In this document: in pieces, positions 9,931 through 19,734 of the stretch
How the letters are laid out: each line of letters opens with the position of its first letter
Numbering within the stretch: the first letter of the stretch is position 1
Origin: Paracoccaceae bacterium
GTDB taxonomy: Bacteria; Pseudomonadota; Alphaproteobacteria; Rhodobacterales; Rhodobacteraceae
Length of the DNA stretch: 64,000 nt
NCBI GenBank assembly: GCA_013003075.1
Contig: JABDLJ010000007.1
Location: 1 to 64,000, forward strand
Direction: 5' to 3'
Position numbers and translations under genes: made by a program
Notes under the pieces: model-generated
Seen by the model: the letters and a program-made list of their open reading frames with translations, nothing else
Databases searched by the model: none
Told to the model about the DNA's origin: nothing

Positions 9931-10039
9931 GAGGCACCTCCGGAGGCCGGAATCGGCTGTCTGCAAGGCGTCCGCCGTCTGGCTGCCTTTTGGCGGACCC
10001 CTGCGCGCGCATCGGTCGCGATATGTGCAACTGCGCGGC

Positions 10040-11635
10040 TCATATCATCTGCTCGGCTTTTGCGGCGCGGGCCTGCTTGTCGAGTTTCTTTTGATGCATC
10101 GCTCGGAAATCGGGGCGCAGCTTTGGATCGCCTTCCCAGACACCTGCGGTATCGCCCGCGCCGACACCTTCGAAAAACTCGCGCATGTGATCCATGCGCT
10201 CCTTGTTGCCGATGGCGGCGTTCACCACCTGCGCAAGACTGCCAGCCCCGGCGGGGCCCATCAGCGGGCGGGCGGAAATGAGGTTGGTGAAGTAGAGCCC
10301 CGGCACACCGAGTTCCTTGACCTTCTGCACGACCGGCGTGGTGCCGATGGCCAGATCGGGTTTGATCGCCTCCATCGCGGCGCAGTCGTCTTCCAGGCTG
10401 GCGCGGTACTTGACGGTGACGCCCCGCGCCTGAAGCCAGTCGCGATCCCAGTCGGACTGCGGCGTCTTCGGGCAGGCGGTGCCGACGTAAGGAACATCCG
10501 CGCCGCTTTCGATCAGCAGACGAGCGACCAAAAGCTCCGAGCCTTCGTAGCCCGAAAGCGTCACCGTGCCCTTGATCGGGGCCTGCGCCAAAGCGCCCTT
10601 GATGGCGGGCAGGAACTGGTTTTGCGCCTGCGCGACCTTGTCCGCCGCAATCCCGAAGACGTCGCCGATCTGCGCCAGCCAGTTGGCGGTTCCGTCATGG
10701 CCCACGGGCGCGCTGCCCACGATGGGGCGGCCGGCGGCGGTGAACTCTCGCATGGCGGCGGTGTAGAAGGGATGGATCGCGGCGACAGCGCCGCAATCGA
10801 GCGCGGCGTAAAGCTCGCGCCATTCACGGCAGGGCACGACCGGGCCGGCGGCCAGACCCATCGGGTCCAGCATCGCGCCGATCATCATCGGATCTGCGGG
10901 GAACATCTCGCCCAGCAGGCTGACCGTCGGGCGGTCGGATTTGCCTGACGCCGGGGCCTGCACCGGGCCGGCTTTGATTTCTTCGCGGGCGTATTTCAGC
11001 ATCGCGCCGGCGAGCACGTCCTTGGCTTCGGCGTGGGTCGGGATGCCGAAGCCCGGCACGTCGATGCCGACGATCCGCACGCCGTCGATTTCGGACGGCA
11101 ACAGGCGTAGGGGGACGCCCGATGCCGTTGGGACGCAGAGGTTGGTGACCACGATCGCGTCATAGCGATCGGGGTCGGCCATCTGGTGTACCGCTTCGCG
11201 GATATCTTCGAACAGCTTGCCGGTGACGAGCGTTTCGGAGTTGAAGGGCACGTATCCCACCGACCGCCGCGCCCCGTAAAAATGCGACACGAAAGTCAGC
11301 CCATAAACACAGCAGGCCGAGCCTGACAAAACGGTGGCCACACGCCGCATCCTGAGCCCGACACGAAGCGAGCCGAAGGCCGGGCACATCGATTGCGGCT
11401 TGTCGTGCGGGCCTTGCGGATAGTCCGCGGCGTATTGGTCGAGGATCTCGGATTTGCCGGCCATCCGGGCGGCGGCCTCCATCTCGGCGGCCCCGGCGTG
11501 GCAGCCCATGCCGTCGCCCTGCGAAGGCGCCTCTGAGGCGTGACCCTGAAGCTGTGCCGCGTCCTCGGCGGCGTTGGAGGCGCCCATCGTTACCTCGGTC
11601 TCGCCAGCGGCGTCATATGTGATCTCGGTGCTCAT
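10040..11635 (-). CDS. bchY: Chlorophyllide a reductase subunit BchY
   Basis: The 531-residue BchY protein is the second subunit of the catalytic NB-like component of chlorophyllide a reductase. The conserved segments [19 protein letters not shown] and [18 protein letters not shown] contain the cysteines expected to hold the [4Fe-4S] cluster. The first 35 or so residues are variable and acidic. The start overlaps the bchX stop (ATGA). About 110 bases separate it from bchZ, the widest spacing in this sub-operon. Confidence 0.96.
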   Translation of the reverse strand: MSTEITYDAAGETEVTMGASNAAEDAAQLQGHASEAPSQGDGMGCHAGAAEMEAAARMAGKSEILDQYAADYPQGPHDKPQSMCPAFGSLRVGLRMRRVATVLSGSACCVYGLTFVSHFYGARRSVGYVPFNSETLVTGKLFEDIREAVHQMADPDRYDAIVVTNLCVPTASGVPLRLLPSEIDGVRIVGIDVPGFGIPTHAEAKDVLAGAMLKYAREEIKAGPVQAPASGKSDRPTVSLLGEMFPADPMMIGAMLDPMGLAAGPVVPCREWRELYAALDCGAVAAIHPFYTAAMREFTAAGRPIVGSAPVGHDGTANWLAQIGDVFGIAADKVAQAQNQFLPAIKGALAQAPIKGTVTLSGYEGSELLVARLLIESGADVPYVGTACPKTPQSDWDRDWLQARGVTVKYRASLEDDCAAMEAIKPDLAIGTTPVVQKVKELGVPGLYFTNLISARPLMGPAGAGSLAQVVNAAIGNKERMDHMREFFEGVGAGDTAGVWEGDPKLRPDFRAMHQKKLDKQARAAKAEQMI

Positions 11636-12633
11636 GCGTCGTCGTAGATCACTTCAAGGGATTCCCTGGGCTTGGCGTTCTTGCCGCGCATGTCCATGTC
11701 GGTCGCCGGCTCCAGCACGACGTCGCCGCCGGTTTCCGAGGCATCGAACAGGCCCAGCAATCCGTCCTGGTCCAGCGGCGCGGGACGCACCGGCGGCGCT
11801 TCGGCGACATTATCGCCGAGACCGGCGAACAGAGCGCCCCATTCGCTTTGGGCAGTGCCGACGATCTGGTAGTTGGCCGACTTCTTGCGCAAGTCGTCGT
11901 TCTGCGGGATCGAGGCCAGGATCGGGATATCCACCGCCTTTGCGAAAGCGGCGGCCTCTCCGGTGCCGTCATCCTTGTTGATGACAAGCCCGGCGACGCC
12001 GACATTGCCGCCCAGCTTGCGGAAATATTCCACCGCCGAGCAGACGTTGTTGGCGACATAAAGCGACTGCAAATCGTTCGAGGCGACAAGGATCACCTTT
12101 TGCGCCATGTCGCGCGCGATGGGCAGGCCGAAGCCGCCGCAGACAACGTCGCCCAAAAAGTCGAGCAGCACATAGTCGAAGTCCCAGTCGTGAAAGCCCA
12201 ACTTTTCCAGAAGCTCGAAGCCGTGGATGATGCCGCGTCCGCCGCAGCCGCGCCCCACTTCGGGGCCGCCCAGTTCCATCGCGAAGACGCCGCCGCGCTT
12301 GAAGCAGACATCGCCGATCTTCACTTCCTCGCCGGCGAGTTTCTTGCGGGTGCTGGTTTCGATGATCGTCGGGCAAGCCTTGCCGCCGAACAGAAGGCTG
12401 GTGGTGTCGGACTTGGGATCGCAGCCGATCAGAAGCACGCGCTTGCCCTGCTCGGCCATCATGTGGCTGAGGTTCGCCAGCGTGAAGGATTTGCCGATGC
12501 CGCCCTTGCCATAGATCGCGATGATCTGGGTCTTGGAGCTCGGCTCTTCGGTCACCAGATCGGCGAGGTCTTCATGCGCCTCGTCGCGCAGGCGCTGGTC
12601 GAAGTCCTTCAGGTTCGGGACGTCCAGGGTCAT
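11632..12633 (-). CDS. bchX: Chlorophyllide a reductase iron protein BchX
   Basis: The 333-residue ATPase resembles nitrogenase NifH and donates electrons to BchYZ. The P-loop [11 protein letters not shown] lies near residue 40. The two cluster cysteines are in GRGCGGRG and [13 protein letters not shown] at 12633 was preferred over an upstream extension because it overlaps the bchC TGA by four bases and gives the usual N-terminus [13 protein letters not shown]. Cotranscribed in bchCXYZ-puf. Confidence 0.97.
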   Translation of the reverse strand: MTLDVPNLKDFDQRLRDEAHEDLADLVTEEPSSKTQIIAIYGKGGIGKSFTLANLSHMMAEQGKRVLLIGCDPKSDTTSLLFGGKACPTIIETSTRKKLAGEEVKIGDVCFKRGGVFAMELGGPEVGRGCGGRGIIHGFELLEKLGFHDWDFDYVLLDFLGDVVCGGFGLPIARDMAQKVILVASNDLQSLYVANNVCSAVEYFRKLGGNVGVAGLVINKDDGTGEAAAFAKAVDIPILASIPQNDDLRKKSANYQIVGTAQSEWGALFAGLGDNVAEAPPVRPAPLDQDGLLGLFDASETGGDVVLEPATDMDMRGKNAKPRESLEVIYDDA

Positions 12634-13568
12634 GCGTCGCTCCAATCGAGTATCATTTTCAGGCAGGCAGGATCGGTAAAGGCGGCCTCGTAGGCCGCGG
12701 CCGCATCCCGGGCGTGCCGGGTTTCGGTAATCAGGCCCGAAAGCGAGAGCGCGCCACTTTCCACCAGGGCGCGGGTGGCGATCAGATCGCCCGGCTGCCA
12801 CTCGGCGGCGATACGCAGGCGGGCCTCTTTCATGAAGGCGGGCGGGAAGGCGAAACTGATGGCATCGGTATAGAACCCGGCCAGCACGACCTCGCCGCCC
12901 TTGGCGATACGGCCGATGAGATCGTTCAGAAGCCCGGCATTGCCCGAGGCGTCATAGATCGAGGTGTAGTCGCGGCGCTCGTCATCGTCGGGGTGCGTGA
13001 CATCATATCCGCTGGCGCCGGTTTGGCGGGCGGGATCGATCTCCCAGACGGTGGGGGCCGGGGCGCCTGCGGCGATGGTGAGCCGCGCCAGAAGCCGGCC
13101 GAGCACGCCGTGGCCGACGATAAGATCCGGCGGCGTCTTGTCCATTCCGGCCATCGCGTGCCGCGCGGTCGCTGCAAGCGCCAGAAGCGCGCCTTCAGGG
13201 CCAAGCGACGAATCGATGGCGATGGCGCGCGAGGCGTCCGTCACCAGCCGGCGGGTTGCACCTCCGAAAAGGCCGAAGGCGCCATCGTAGCAATTGGCGC
13301 CCGGCACGAAGACATGATCGCCGGGCCTGAAGGGCGTGTCGGGTCCGGCCTCGACCACTTCACCGGCCGCCTCGTAGCCTGGCACAAGCGGATAGCCCAT
13401 CCCCGGAAAAGGGGGCATCTTGCCTGTCCAGAAGAGTTTTTCGGTGCCCGTGGAGATACCGGAGTGGGAGATATCAACGACCAGATCGCTGCGGCCGGGC
13501 GCCGTCAACGATACATCCGCAAGCCCAAGCTTGCGTGGTCCTTCGAGAATGACAGCGGTTGTGTCCAA
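12630..13568 (-). CDS. bchC: Bacteriochlorophyllide dehydrogenase BchC
   Basis: This 312-residue medium-chain dehydrogenase oxidises the 3-hydroxyethyl group of bacteriochlorophyllide to the acetyl group of bacteriochlorophyll a. It has an alcohol-dehydrogenase-type fold with the [12 protein letters not shown] segment and a nucleotide-binding region around [11 protein letters not shown]. It is first in the bchCXYZ-pufQBALMX superoperon. Two PpsR-type operators lie 75-118 bases upstream, so light and oxygen repression of the whole operon probably begins here. Confidence 0.94.
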   Translation of the reverse strand: MDTTAVILEGPRKLGLADVSLTAPGRSDLVVDISHSGISTGTEKLFWTGKMPPFPGMGYPLVPGYEAAGEVVEAGPDTPFRPGDHVFVPGANCYDGAFGLFGGATRRLVTDASRAIAIDSSLGPEGALLALAATARHAMAGMDKTPPDLIVGHGVLGRLLARLTIAAGAPAPTVWEIDPARQTGASGYDVTHPDDDERRDYTSIYDASGNAGLLNDLIGRIAKGGEVVLAGFYTDAISFAFPPAFMKEARLRIAAEWQPGDLIATRALVESGALSLSGLITETRHARDAAAAYEAAFTDPACLKMILDWSDA

Positions 13569-13642
13569 AGTGTTCTCCCGGTTGCGCGCCCTGCCGGTCC
13601 AGGTAATTGAGAAGAGACTCGGTTGTGACAGGATGTCGCATG

Positions 13643-13660
13643 TGTCAGTCTAGCCTGACA
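13643..13660. promoter_or_regulatory. PpsR/CrtJ operator 1, bchC promoter
   Basis: The sequence TGTCAGTCTAGCCTGACA fits TGT-N12-ACA exactly and is an almost perfect dyad. It is one of a pair upstream of bchC. PpsR/CrtJ represses bch and crt genes under oxygen by binding two such sites. Confidence 0.85.
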
Positions 13661-13668
13661 GTCTGTGC

Positions 13669-13686
13669 TGTCAATCTAATTTGACA
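13669..13686. promoter_or_regulatory. PpsR/CrtJ operator 2, bchC promoter
   Basis: TGTCAATCTAATTTGACA is a second exact TGT-N12-ACA site, 26 bases from the first. The pair spacing suits cooperative binding. The site ends just before the crtF stop codon. Confidence 0.85.
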
Positions 13687-13690
13687 CAAA

Positions 13691-14836
13691 TCAAGTTTGC
13701 CTGCGCCGCGCCTCGACCACGCCGGTCACGAACGGGCGGTGTGTCTTGCGCTGGATGATCGCCTCGAAGCCAGCCTCTGCCAGCATCGCCGAGATCTGCG
13801 CGGCAGAGCGTGTGCGCCCGGTGCCCATCGCCATCGTGTAGACCGCGAAATAGGCGTCTGTGGCGCGGTTCGGCTGATCACCGCCCGACATCGGCTCTGA
13901 CACGATCAGGCGGCCACCGGGGGGCAGCGCATCGCGCGCTGCGCGCAATAGCGCCGCAACGGTGTCGTCGCCGTGATCGTATAGCACCCGCACCAGGCTG
14001 ATCGCATCGGCCCCGGCCGGCAGCGCGCCGTCCCGAAAGCTGCCCGGCACGATCGTTGTGCGCGCCGCAAGGCCAGCGCGTCCCAAGCGGTCCTGCGCGG
14101 CGGGTGCGACTTGCGGCAGATCGAAAAGCATGCCGCGAAGGTGCGGGTAGGCGACAAGCGCCGCTGCCAGAAACGCACCCGCGCCGCCGCCCACGTCAAG
14201 GAGCGTCTGAGCCTCTTTCAGCGAGACAACCGACAGGGTTTCCTCGGCGACAAGCCCTTGGCTGTCGGCCATCAGGTCTGAATAGGTTTGCGCAATATCA
14301 GGGTCTATGTCGCCCGAAGCGCCGAATACGTAGGGCCAGAAGTCGGCAAGTTCGGTGTTCTCTCCGCCGCGCAGGAACGCCACCGGATCTTCAAGGTCGC
14401 GGTAAAGCGCCCGGTGATGCAGGATCATCGCCTCAAGCCCCGGAACGCCCAGAAGCGCGGCACCGCGCCGGGCCAGAGCGAAGCGGCCATCGCGGCGCCG
14501 CTTCAGAAGGCCAAGCGCCGCGCCCGCCTGCAAAAGAACCGCCATGCGCGGCTCTGGCACCTCGCAGCGAAGAGCCAGCGCCGCGGTGCTGGCCGGCCCG
14601 TCCATCAGGATATGCAGGACCCGCAGCTCGATCAGGGCGTGCAGCATCTGGCTGTGTACGAAGCCGGCCACCAGATCGAAAAGCGCCTCGCCCTCGCGGC
14701 GCGCCAGCCCGCGGGTCAGCGGGAACCGGGCCGCCCAGCGCTGAAAGCCGCGCGAGGCGACAAGGCGGTTGCGCCAGCCTTTGGCTTTGCCGCGTGTGGG
14801 CGGGGCCATGCCCGGGCCCGCTTGGGCGTCACTCAC
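13691..14836 (-). CDS. crtF: Hydroxyneurosporene/demethylspheroidene O-methyltransferase CrtF
   Basis: The 381-residue class I methyltransferase adds the methoxy group at C-1 of hydroxyneurosporene or demethylspheroidene. The SAM-binding motif [12 protein letters not shown] is near residue 210, after an N-terminal dimerisation region with [14 protein letters not shown]. The start overlaps the end of crtE by eight bases, forming a crtEF unit. It stops only five bases before the second bchC operator, so read-through into bchC is possible. Confidence 0.93.
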   Translation of the reverse strand: MSDAQAGPGMAPPTRGKAKGWRNRLVASRGFQRWAARFPLTRGLARREGEALFDLVAGFVHSQMLHALIELRVLHILMDGPASTAALALRCEVPEPRMAVLLQAGAALGLLKRRRDGRFALARRGAALLGVPGLEAMILHHRALYRDLEDPVAFLRGGENTELADFWPYVFGASGDIDPDIAQTYSDLMADSQGLVAEETLSVVSLKEAQTLLDVGGGAGAFLAAALVAYPHLRGMLFDLPQVAPAAQDRLGRAGLAARTTIVPGSFRDGALPAGADAISLVRVLYDHGDDTVAALLRAARDALPPGGRLIVSEPMSGGDQPNRATDAYFAVYTMAMGTGRTRSAAQISAMLAEAGFEAIIQRKTHRPFVTGVVEARRRQT

Positions 14837-15716
14837 CTGGGATGGTGCTGCGCGGTGCCTTGGCGGGGGTCATCGGGGTCAGCCGTTCGGCGGTCTTGCG
14901 GACCATGCCTGCCAGTTCAGCCTCGCCGGGGCAGGACGGGATCGAGGCGATCGCGCCGGCCAGGATGTTCTTCAGCCGCTCGACCGCGCCGTCGACGCCC
15001 AGAAGCGTCACGGCGTTGGGCCTAGCGTGCAGATCGTCCTGACCTGCCGGTTTGCCCAGTGTCGCCTCATCATAAAGCGCATCGCGCAGATCGTCGGCGA
15101 CCTGAAACGCCTCGCCGATGCGGGCGCCAAGCTCTTCCCAGGGCTCGGGGTCCTGGCCCGCCGCCAAAGCGCCCATTTGCGTGGCGGCAATGAACAGGGC
15201 GCCGGTCTTGGCCTGATGGTAGGCCGACAGATCGACGCTGGTCTCGCTTTCCCAGCCCTGGCCGGCGCAGATGCCGCCGGGCATCCCGGTGCGCGCCGAC
15301 AGGATCCGGATCAGCCCCAGCGCGCGGGCCGGATCGCTGTGCCCGGCGCGGGCGAGGATGTCGAACGCCATCACGATCAGGCTGTCGCCGGTCAAAAGCG
15401 CAAGCGGTTCGGAATACGCCCTGTGCACAGAGCGTTTGCCGCGCCGGATCTCGGCATCGTCGAAACAGGGCATGTCGTCATGGACAAGACTGGCGCAGTG
15501 GATCAGTTCCAGCGCGGCGGCAGCAGTGTCGGCCATTTGCGGCGCATCATCACCGCAGGCCAGCGCGACATTCATCAAGATGGTGGGCCGGATACGGGCG
15601 CCGCCGGGCGTGACCGCATAGTCTAGGGCCGATGCCAGCTTGGCTGGCACAGACCCCGCCTGCCCCTGCGCAATGGCGCGGGACAGGGCCGCCTCGATCC
15701 GGGTTTGAACAGTCAT
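14829..15716 (-). CDS. crtE: Geranylgeranyl diphosphate synthase CrtE
   Basis: The 295-residue trans-prenyltransferase makes GGPP for carotenoids and the phytyl tail. The first aspartate-rich motif is in [10 protein letters not shown] and the second in [12 protein letters not shown] chose ATG at 15716, behind a GGAG ribosome site. A longer start at 15737 would lie against the PpsR operator. Divergent from crtD. A separate farnesyl-type synthase gene (ispA) is at 60069-60941. Confidence 0.93.
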   Translation of the reverse strand: MTVQTRIEAALSRAIAQGQAGSVPAKLASALDYAVTPGGARIRPTILMNVALACGDDAPQMADTAAAALELIHCASLVHDDMPCFDDAEIRRGKRSVHRAYSEPLALLTGDSLIVMAFDILARAGHSDPARALGLIRILSARTGMPGGICAGQGWESETSVDLSAYHQAKTGALFIAATQMGALAAGQDPEPWEELGARIGEAFQVADDLRDALYDEATLGKPAGQDDLHARPNAVTLLGVDGAVERLKNILAGAIASIPSCPGEAELAGMVRKTAERLTPMTPAKAPRSTIPGE

Positions 15717-15738
15717 GGATGCGCTCCGGTTGGCCAAC

Positions 15739-15756
15739 TGTCAGTCTGACTTGACA
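15739..15756. promoter_or_regulatory. PpsR/CrtJ operator, crtE side of the crtE-crtD gap
   Basis: TGTCAGTCTGACTTGACA fits TGT-N12-ACA and is a strong dyad. It lies 23 bases before the crtE start. Confidence 0.85.
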
Positions 15757-15762
15757 GAATAT

Positions 15763-15780
15763 TGTAAATCATAGTGGACA
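15763..15780. promoter_or_regulatory. PpsR/CrtJ operator, crtD side of the crtE-crtD gap
   Basis: TGTAAATCATAGTGGACA matches TGT-N12-ACA with a weaker inner dyad. It lies 30 bases before the chosen crtD start and is 24 bases from its partner. Confidence 0.75.
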
Positions 15781-15809
15781 TATGGACCGGTCGAGTCAAC
15801 AATCCAGTC

Positions 15810-17336
15810 ATGACCTTGCAACCCGATAAGGTGGTGGTCGTCGGCGCGGGCGTTGGCGGTCTGGCCGCGGCGATGCGTCTTGCGCATGCCGGGCTGGAGG
15901 TCACGCTGGCCGATATGCACGCTGCGCCCGGCGGCAAGATGCGCACCCTTCCAAGCACCGCTGGGCCGGTGGATGCCGGGCCCACGGTACTGACGATGCG
16001 CAGTGTCTTCGACGCTCTGTTCGAAGATGTGGGCCGCAGCCTGAACCAGTATGTGACCCTAATTCGCCAAGAAACGCTGGCGCGCCATTTCTGGCCGGAT
16101 GGCGCGCAGCTTGATCTGCATGCCGATCCCGAGGCCAGCGCCGCCGCGATGCGCGGGTTTGCCGGCCCGCGCGCCGAGGCCGAATTCCGTGCGTTTTCGG
16201 ATCGTGCCGCAAGGCTCTTCAATGCCTTCGAGGCACCGGTGATGCAGGCCCCTGCCCCGACGCTTGGCGCGCTAAGCCGGCATGTCATGGCACAGCCGTC
16301 CCTGGCGCTGTCGATGGCGCCCTTCGCGTCACTGGCGCAGCTTTTGCGGCGCCAGTTCAGCGATCCGCGGCTGCGGCAGCTATTTGGGCGCTATGCTACC
16401 TATGTGGGTGGCTCGCCCGACCTGTCACCCGCGATCCTGGCGTTGATCTGGCATGCCGAAGCCTCTGGGGTCTGGCGCGTGAAGGGCGGGATGCACCGGC
16501 TTGCGCGTGCAATGGCCGATGTTGCGTCCGAACATGGCGCGACATTGCTTTTCGGGCAGAGGGCCACCCGCATCGAGATGCAGGATGGCCGCGCGGCGGG
16601 CGTTCACCTGGCCGATGGTACGCGACTGGCCTGCAATGCGGTGGTTTTTGCCGGCGATCCGCGCGCCCTGGCGACCGGCCAGCTTGGCGCATCGGCGGCG
16701 GGTGCCGCGCCGATTGCCGGCAAGGCGGGGCGCAGCCTTTCGGCGAATGTCTGGAGCTTTGCAGCCCGGATCGAGGGCCCCGAACTTGCGCATCACAATG
16801 TCTTTTTCGGCGCCGATCCGCGGTCGGAATTCAGTCCCCTCGAGGCTGGCGCGCTGCCCGAGGATCCGACGCTTTACATCTGCGCCGAGGACCGCGGAAC
16901 CGGGTCTAAGCCGCCGGAACTTGAACGTTTCGAGATAATCATGAATGCCCCGCCGCTTCCCGGCGGGCAGCCCAAGGATGCCTTTTCATGTCGGACACGC
17001 ACCTTCCCGATCCTTCGCAGTTTCGGCCTTTGCTTCGATCCAGAGCCGCCGGACAGCGCGCTGACGACCCCGGCGGGGTTCGAGGCGCTGTGCCCGGGCA
17101 GCCAAGGGTCTCTTTACGGGCAGAGCCCGCACGGGTTGATGGCGGCGTTCCAGCGGCCGGTGGCGCGCACGAAGATACCGGGGCTTTACCTGGCGGGGGG
17201 CGGCGCGCATCCGGGGGCTGGGGTCCCGATGGCAACCCTTTCCGGGCGGCACGCGGCCGAGGCGATCAGGACGGACCTTGCTTCAACCTCGACGTGCCGC
17301 CGGACGGCTATGCGTGGTGGTATGTCGACGGCGTAA
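15810..17336 (+). CDS. crtD: Methoxyneurosporene/hydroxyneurosporene desaturase CrtD
   Basis: The 508-residue FAD-dependent desaturase introduces the 3,4 double bond on the route to spheroidene. The dinucleotide motif VVVVGAGVGGLAAAMRLAHA starts at about residue 7, and the C-terminal FAD signature GLYLAGGGAHPGAGVPM is clear. ATG at 15810 is used because the longer frame from 15774 would begin inside the PpsR operator. The 3' end overlaps crtC by about 43 bases. Confidence 0.93.
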   Translation: MTLQPDKVVVVGAGVGGLAAAMRLAHAGLEVTLADMHAAPGGKMRTLPSTAGPVDAGPTVLTMRSVFDALFEDVGRSLNQYVTLIRQETLARHFWPDGAQLDLHADPEASAAAMRGFAGPRAEAEFRAFSDRAARLFNAFEAPVMQAPAPTLGALSRHVMAQPSLALSMAPFASLAQLLRRQFSDPRLRQLFGRYATYVGGSPDLSPAILALIWHAEASGVWRVKGGMHRLARAMADVASEHGATLLFGQRATRIEMQDGRAAGVHLADGTRLACNAVVFAGDPRALATGQLGASAAGAAPIAGKAGRSLSANVWSFAARIEGPELAHHNVFFGADPRSEFSPLEAGALPEDPTLYICAEDRGTGSKPPELERFEIIMNAPPLPGGQPKDAFSCRTRTFPILRSFGLCFDPEPPDSALTTPAGFEALCPGSQGSLYGQSPHGLMAAFQRPVARTKIPGLYLAGGGAHPGAGVPMATLSGRHAAEAIRTDLASTSTCRRTAMRGGMSTA

Positions 17337-18205
17337 GCGACGATGGCAGCCGCGCGATCAGCGTTATCGCGTTCATAGGGTCTGTTTTCTCGCCCTGGTA
17401 CCGCTGGTCTGGGCGCCGCAATCCGGCCAATCACGTGTGCATCAACGTCGCCACCTATGGGCGCGGGGGCCGGTTCACCATGACCGACCGCGGCACGGCG
17501 GCTTTGCGTCAAAGCAACGACACGTTTCAGGTCGGGCCCAGCCAGTTGCGCTGGCGCGGCGGCCGGCTGGAGATCGACGTGGACGAAGTGTCCAGCCTGC
17601 CGCTGGTCAGCCGGATCAAGGGACGGATCACGCTCACGCCCAGCGGGCTCAGCGATGTGGAGCTGCCGCTGCATCCCGAAGGCACGCATGTCTGGCGGCC
17701 GTTTGCGCCGACCGCGCGGATCGACGTTGATCTCAACCGCGGCTGGCAGTGGTCGGGTCACGGCTATTTCGACGCAAATTTCGGGACCCGCGCGCTGGAG
17801 GACGATTTCAGCTACTGGACCTGGGGGCGGTTTCCGTTGCAGGGCGGCTCGGCCTGTTTCTACGATGCCGCGCGGCGCGATGGTGGAACGCTCGCCGTTG
17901 GGGTCGAGTTTGACGAAAATGGCAATGTTAGACCCTTGGATCTGCCACCGCTGACGCGCTTTTCCCGCTCTCTTTGGGCGGTGCGGCGCGAAACTCGGGC
18001 CGATCCGGGGCACCGGCCGAGACAAGTCAAGTCGATGCTGGATGCGCCGTTCTACAGCAGGTCGGTGGTGCGCACCCAGATCAACGGGCGCCAGACGACG
18101 GGCGTGCACGAGGCGCTGGATCTCAACCGCTTTGCCTCGCCTCTTCTGAAGCCGATGCTGGCGGTGCGGGTGCCACGCCGTGCGGGCTGGAGGTTCGAGG
18201 ATTAG
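17294..18205 (+). CDS. crtC: Hydroxyneurosporene synthase CrtC (start uncertain)
   Basis: CrtC adds water across the 1,2 double bond of neurosporene or lycopene. The conserved GYAWWYVDGVSDDGSR and IAFIGSVFSPWY segments identify it. The frame is open far upstream inside crtD and has no ATG near the expected N-terminus. I propose GTG at 17294, giving 303 residues, close to the family's usual 280-300. No good ribosome site is visible, so translation may depend on crtD. The stop overlaps the convergent tspO by three bases. Confidence 0.88.
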   Translation: MPPDGYAWWYVDGVSDDGSRAISVIAFIGSVFSPWYRWSGRRNPANHVCINVATYGRGGRFTMTDRGTAALRQSNDTFQVGPSQLRWRGGRLEIDVDEVSSLPLVSRIKGRITLTPSGLSDVELPLHPEGTHVWRPFAPTARIDVDLNRGWQWSGHGYFDANFGTRALEDDFSYWTWGRFPLQGGSACFYDAARRDGGTLAVGVEFDENGNVRPLDLPPLTRFSRSLWAVRRETRADPGHRPRQVKSMLDAPFYSRSVVRTQINGRQTTGVHEALDLNRFASPLLKPMLAVRVPRRAGWRFED

Positions 18206-18669
18206 GCCTCTGCCGCAGCGGGCGGATTGCGGCGCCAGACCGAATAGTTAAGCGCCGTGGCGATCGTCACCCAGACCAGGTAGGGCACGAACAACAGCCC
18301 CGACAGCCAGTCGAGCTGCCAGAACGAGACGGTTGTCGCCGCGACCGCAAGCCAGAGACAGACGATGATCACCAGCCCCGCGCGCATCCGGCGCAAGCCG
18401 AAGAAAACCGGTGTCCAGAGCGTGTTGAGCGCGATCTGCACTGCGAAAAAGCCCATCGCATAGGCATTGCCGTCGATCAGAGCGATGCGCGCGCCGGAAA
18501 AGGCGATGAAGAGGTAGAGCACCGTCCAGGTCACCGGAAAAACCCAGTCGGGCGGTGTCCAGTCAGGTTTGTTCAGGCTTTTGTACCACTCGCCCGGCTG
18601 AAACATCGCACCGGTTGCGGCAGCGGCGCCGCAGGCGGCGAGGAAGATGAAAAAGAGCGTCCAGTCCAT
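18202..18669 (-). CDS. tspO: TspO/CrtK tryptophan-rich sensory protein
   Basis: The 155-residue protein has five hydrophobic helices and the tryptophan-rich features of the TspO/MBR family, such as WYKSLNKPDWTPPDWVFPV near residue 28. TspO binds tetrapyrroles and in R. sphaeroides tunes photosynthesis gene expression to oxygen. In this cluster type it is called crtK. It is seven bases after crtB and converges on crtC with overlapping stops. Confidence 0.94.
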   Translation of the reverse strand: MDWTLFFIFLAACGAAAATGAMFQPGEWYKSLNKPDWTPPDWVFPVTWTVLYLFIAFSGARIALIDGNAYAMGFFAVQIALNTLWTPVFFGLRRMRAGLVIIVCLWLAVAATTVSFWQLDWLSGLLFVPYLVWVTIATALNYSVWRRNPPAAAEA

Positions 18670-18675
18670 GTCTTC

Positions 18676-19734
18676 CTAAATAGACGATGCACCGGATTGG
18701 TCCATCACATTCTGACGGTCACGCGCCTCAAGCTGCGCCAGCACCGCCATCAAGGCGCCCGCCCGGCCATCGCCCCAGGATGTCGCGGCGGGCGTGCCGC
18801 ACGCCGCGGCGTCGACCAAAAAGCGTGTCTCTTCCAGCGGATTTGCATAGAGAACCGCCGATTTCGGCATGACCGCCGATGTCAGCGTGCGCAGCATCGA
18901 TAGGCTGAGCCAGCCCAGCTTTTGCGCCTTGTAGGTGTGGGCGCGGTACGAGATCGTATCGTAGGCGTTGCGCTGAATGGCGCCGCCGATGCCGGCATAG
19001 ATGTGCCGCGCGGCGAAGATCCCCGGGCGCGCCGCGAAAGGAAGCGCGGGGATGCCCGCCTCGGACCGGTAATAAAGCCGGTTGGCATCGTGCAGCAGGC
19101 GCCGGACCATGTGGCGGATGCGCGCGTCCGGCAGAGGGTCGGCGAAGATCGCCTCGGGGCTGAGACCGGCCTCATCTAGCCAGCTGAGCGGCAGGTAGAT
19201 GCGCCGGGCGCGGGCGTCCTCGCCCACATCGCGGGCGATGTTGGTAAGCTGCATCGCCACGCCCAGATCGCAGGCGCGGGCCAGCGCGTCGGCATCGCGG
19301 ACTCGCATCAAGACGCACATCATCGCGCCCACCGCCGACGCGACGCGCGCCGAATAGCTGTAAAGGTCGCTCAGCGTGCCATAGCGGCGGTCCATCGCGT
19401 CCCAGGCGAGCCCTTCCAGAAGCGCCTCTGGCAGCTCGCGCGGCATCTCAAACGTCTCTATTACACCGCAAAATGCGCGATCGGTGGGCGTGTTGCGGGG
19501 TTTTCCCTGATAGATGAGATCCAGCCGGTCGCGCAGCGTCAGGACGGCGGCGGGCTTTTCGTCGTTGAGATCCACCGCGTCATCGGCCAGCCGGCAGAAC
19601 GCGTAAAGCGCCAGCGCCGGATCGCGCACCCGGGCCGGCAAAAGCCGCGAGGCCGCGTGAAAGGACAGCGAGCCGTGGCGGATCGCCTCCTTGCAGGAAT
19701 CGAGATCGCTTTGAGGTGTGGCGGCGTGTGTCAT
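18676..19734 (-). CDS. crtB: Phytoene synthase CrtB
   Basis: The 352-residue squalene/phytoene synthase family enzyme condenses two GGPP molecules to phytoene. The first aspartate motif is in LADDAVDLND and the second in NIARDVGEDARARR; the following RIYLPLSWL is conserved. The start overlaps the crtI stop by four bases. It forms the crtI-crtB-tspO operon, under the operators upstream of crtI. Confidence 0.95.
   Translation of the reverse strand: MTHAATPQSDLDSCKEAIRHGSLSFHAASRLLPARVRDPALALYAFCRLADDAVDLNDEKPAAVLTLRDRLDLIYQGKPRNTPTDRAFCGVIETFEMPRELPEALLEGLAWDAMDRRYGTLSDLYSYSARVASAVGAMMCVLMRVRDADALARACDLGVAMQLTNIARDVGEDARARRIYLPLSWLDEAGLSPEAIFADPLPDARIRHMVRRLLHDANRLYYRSEAGIPALPFAARPGIFAARHIYAGIGGAIQRNAYDTISYRAHTYKAQKLGWLSLSMLRTLTSAVMPKSAVLYANPLEETRFLVDAAACGTPAATSWGDGRAGALMAVLAQLEARDRQNVMDQSGASSI

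Noticed and set aside
16988-17293. Start of crtC at 16988 (405 residues)
   Set aside because: The first 100 residues are a low-complexity shadow of crtD, and CrtC proteins are about 280-300 residues.
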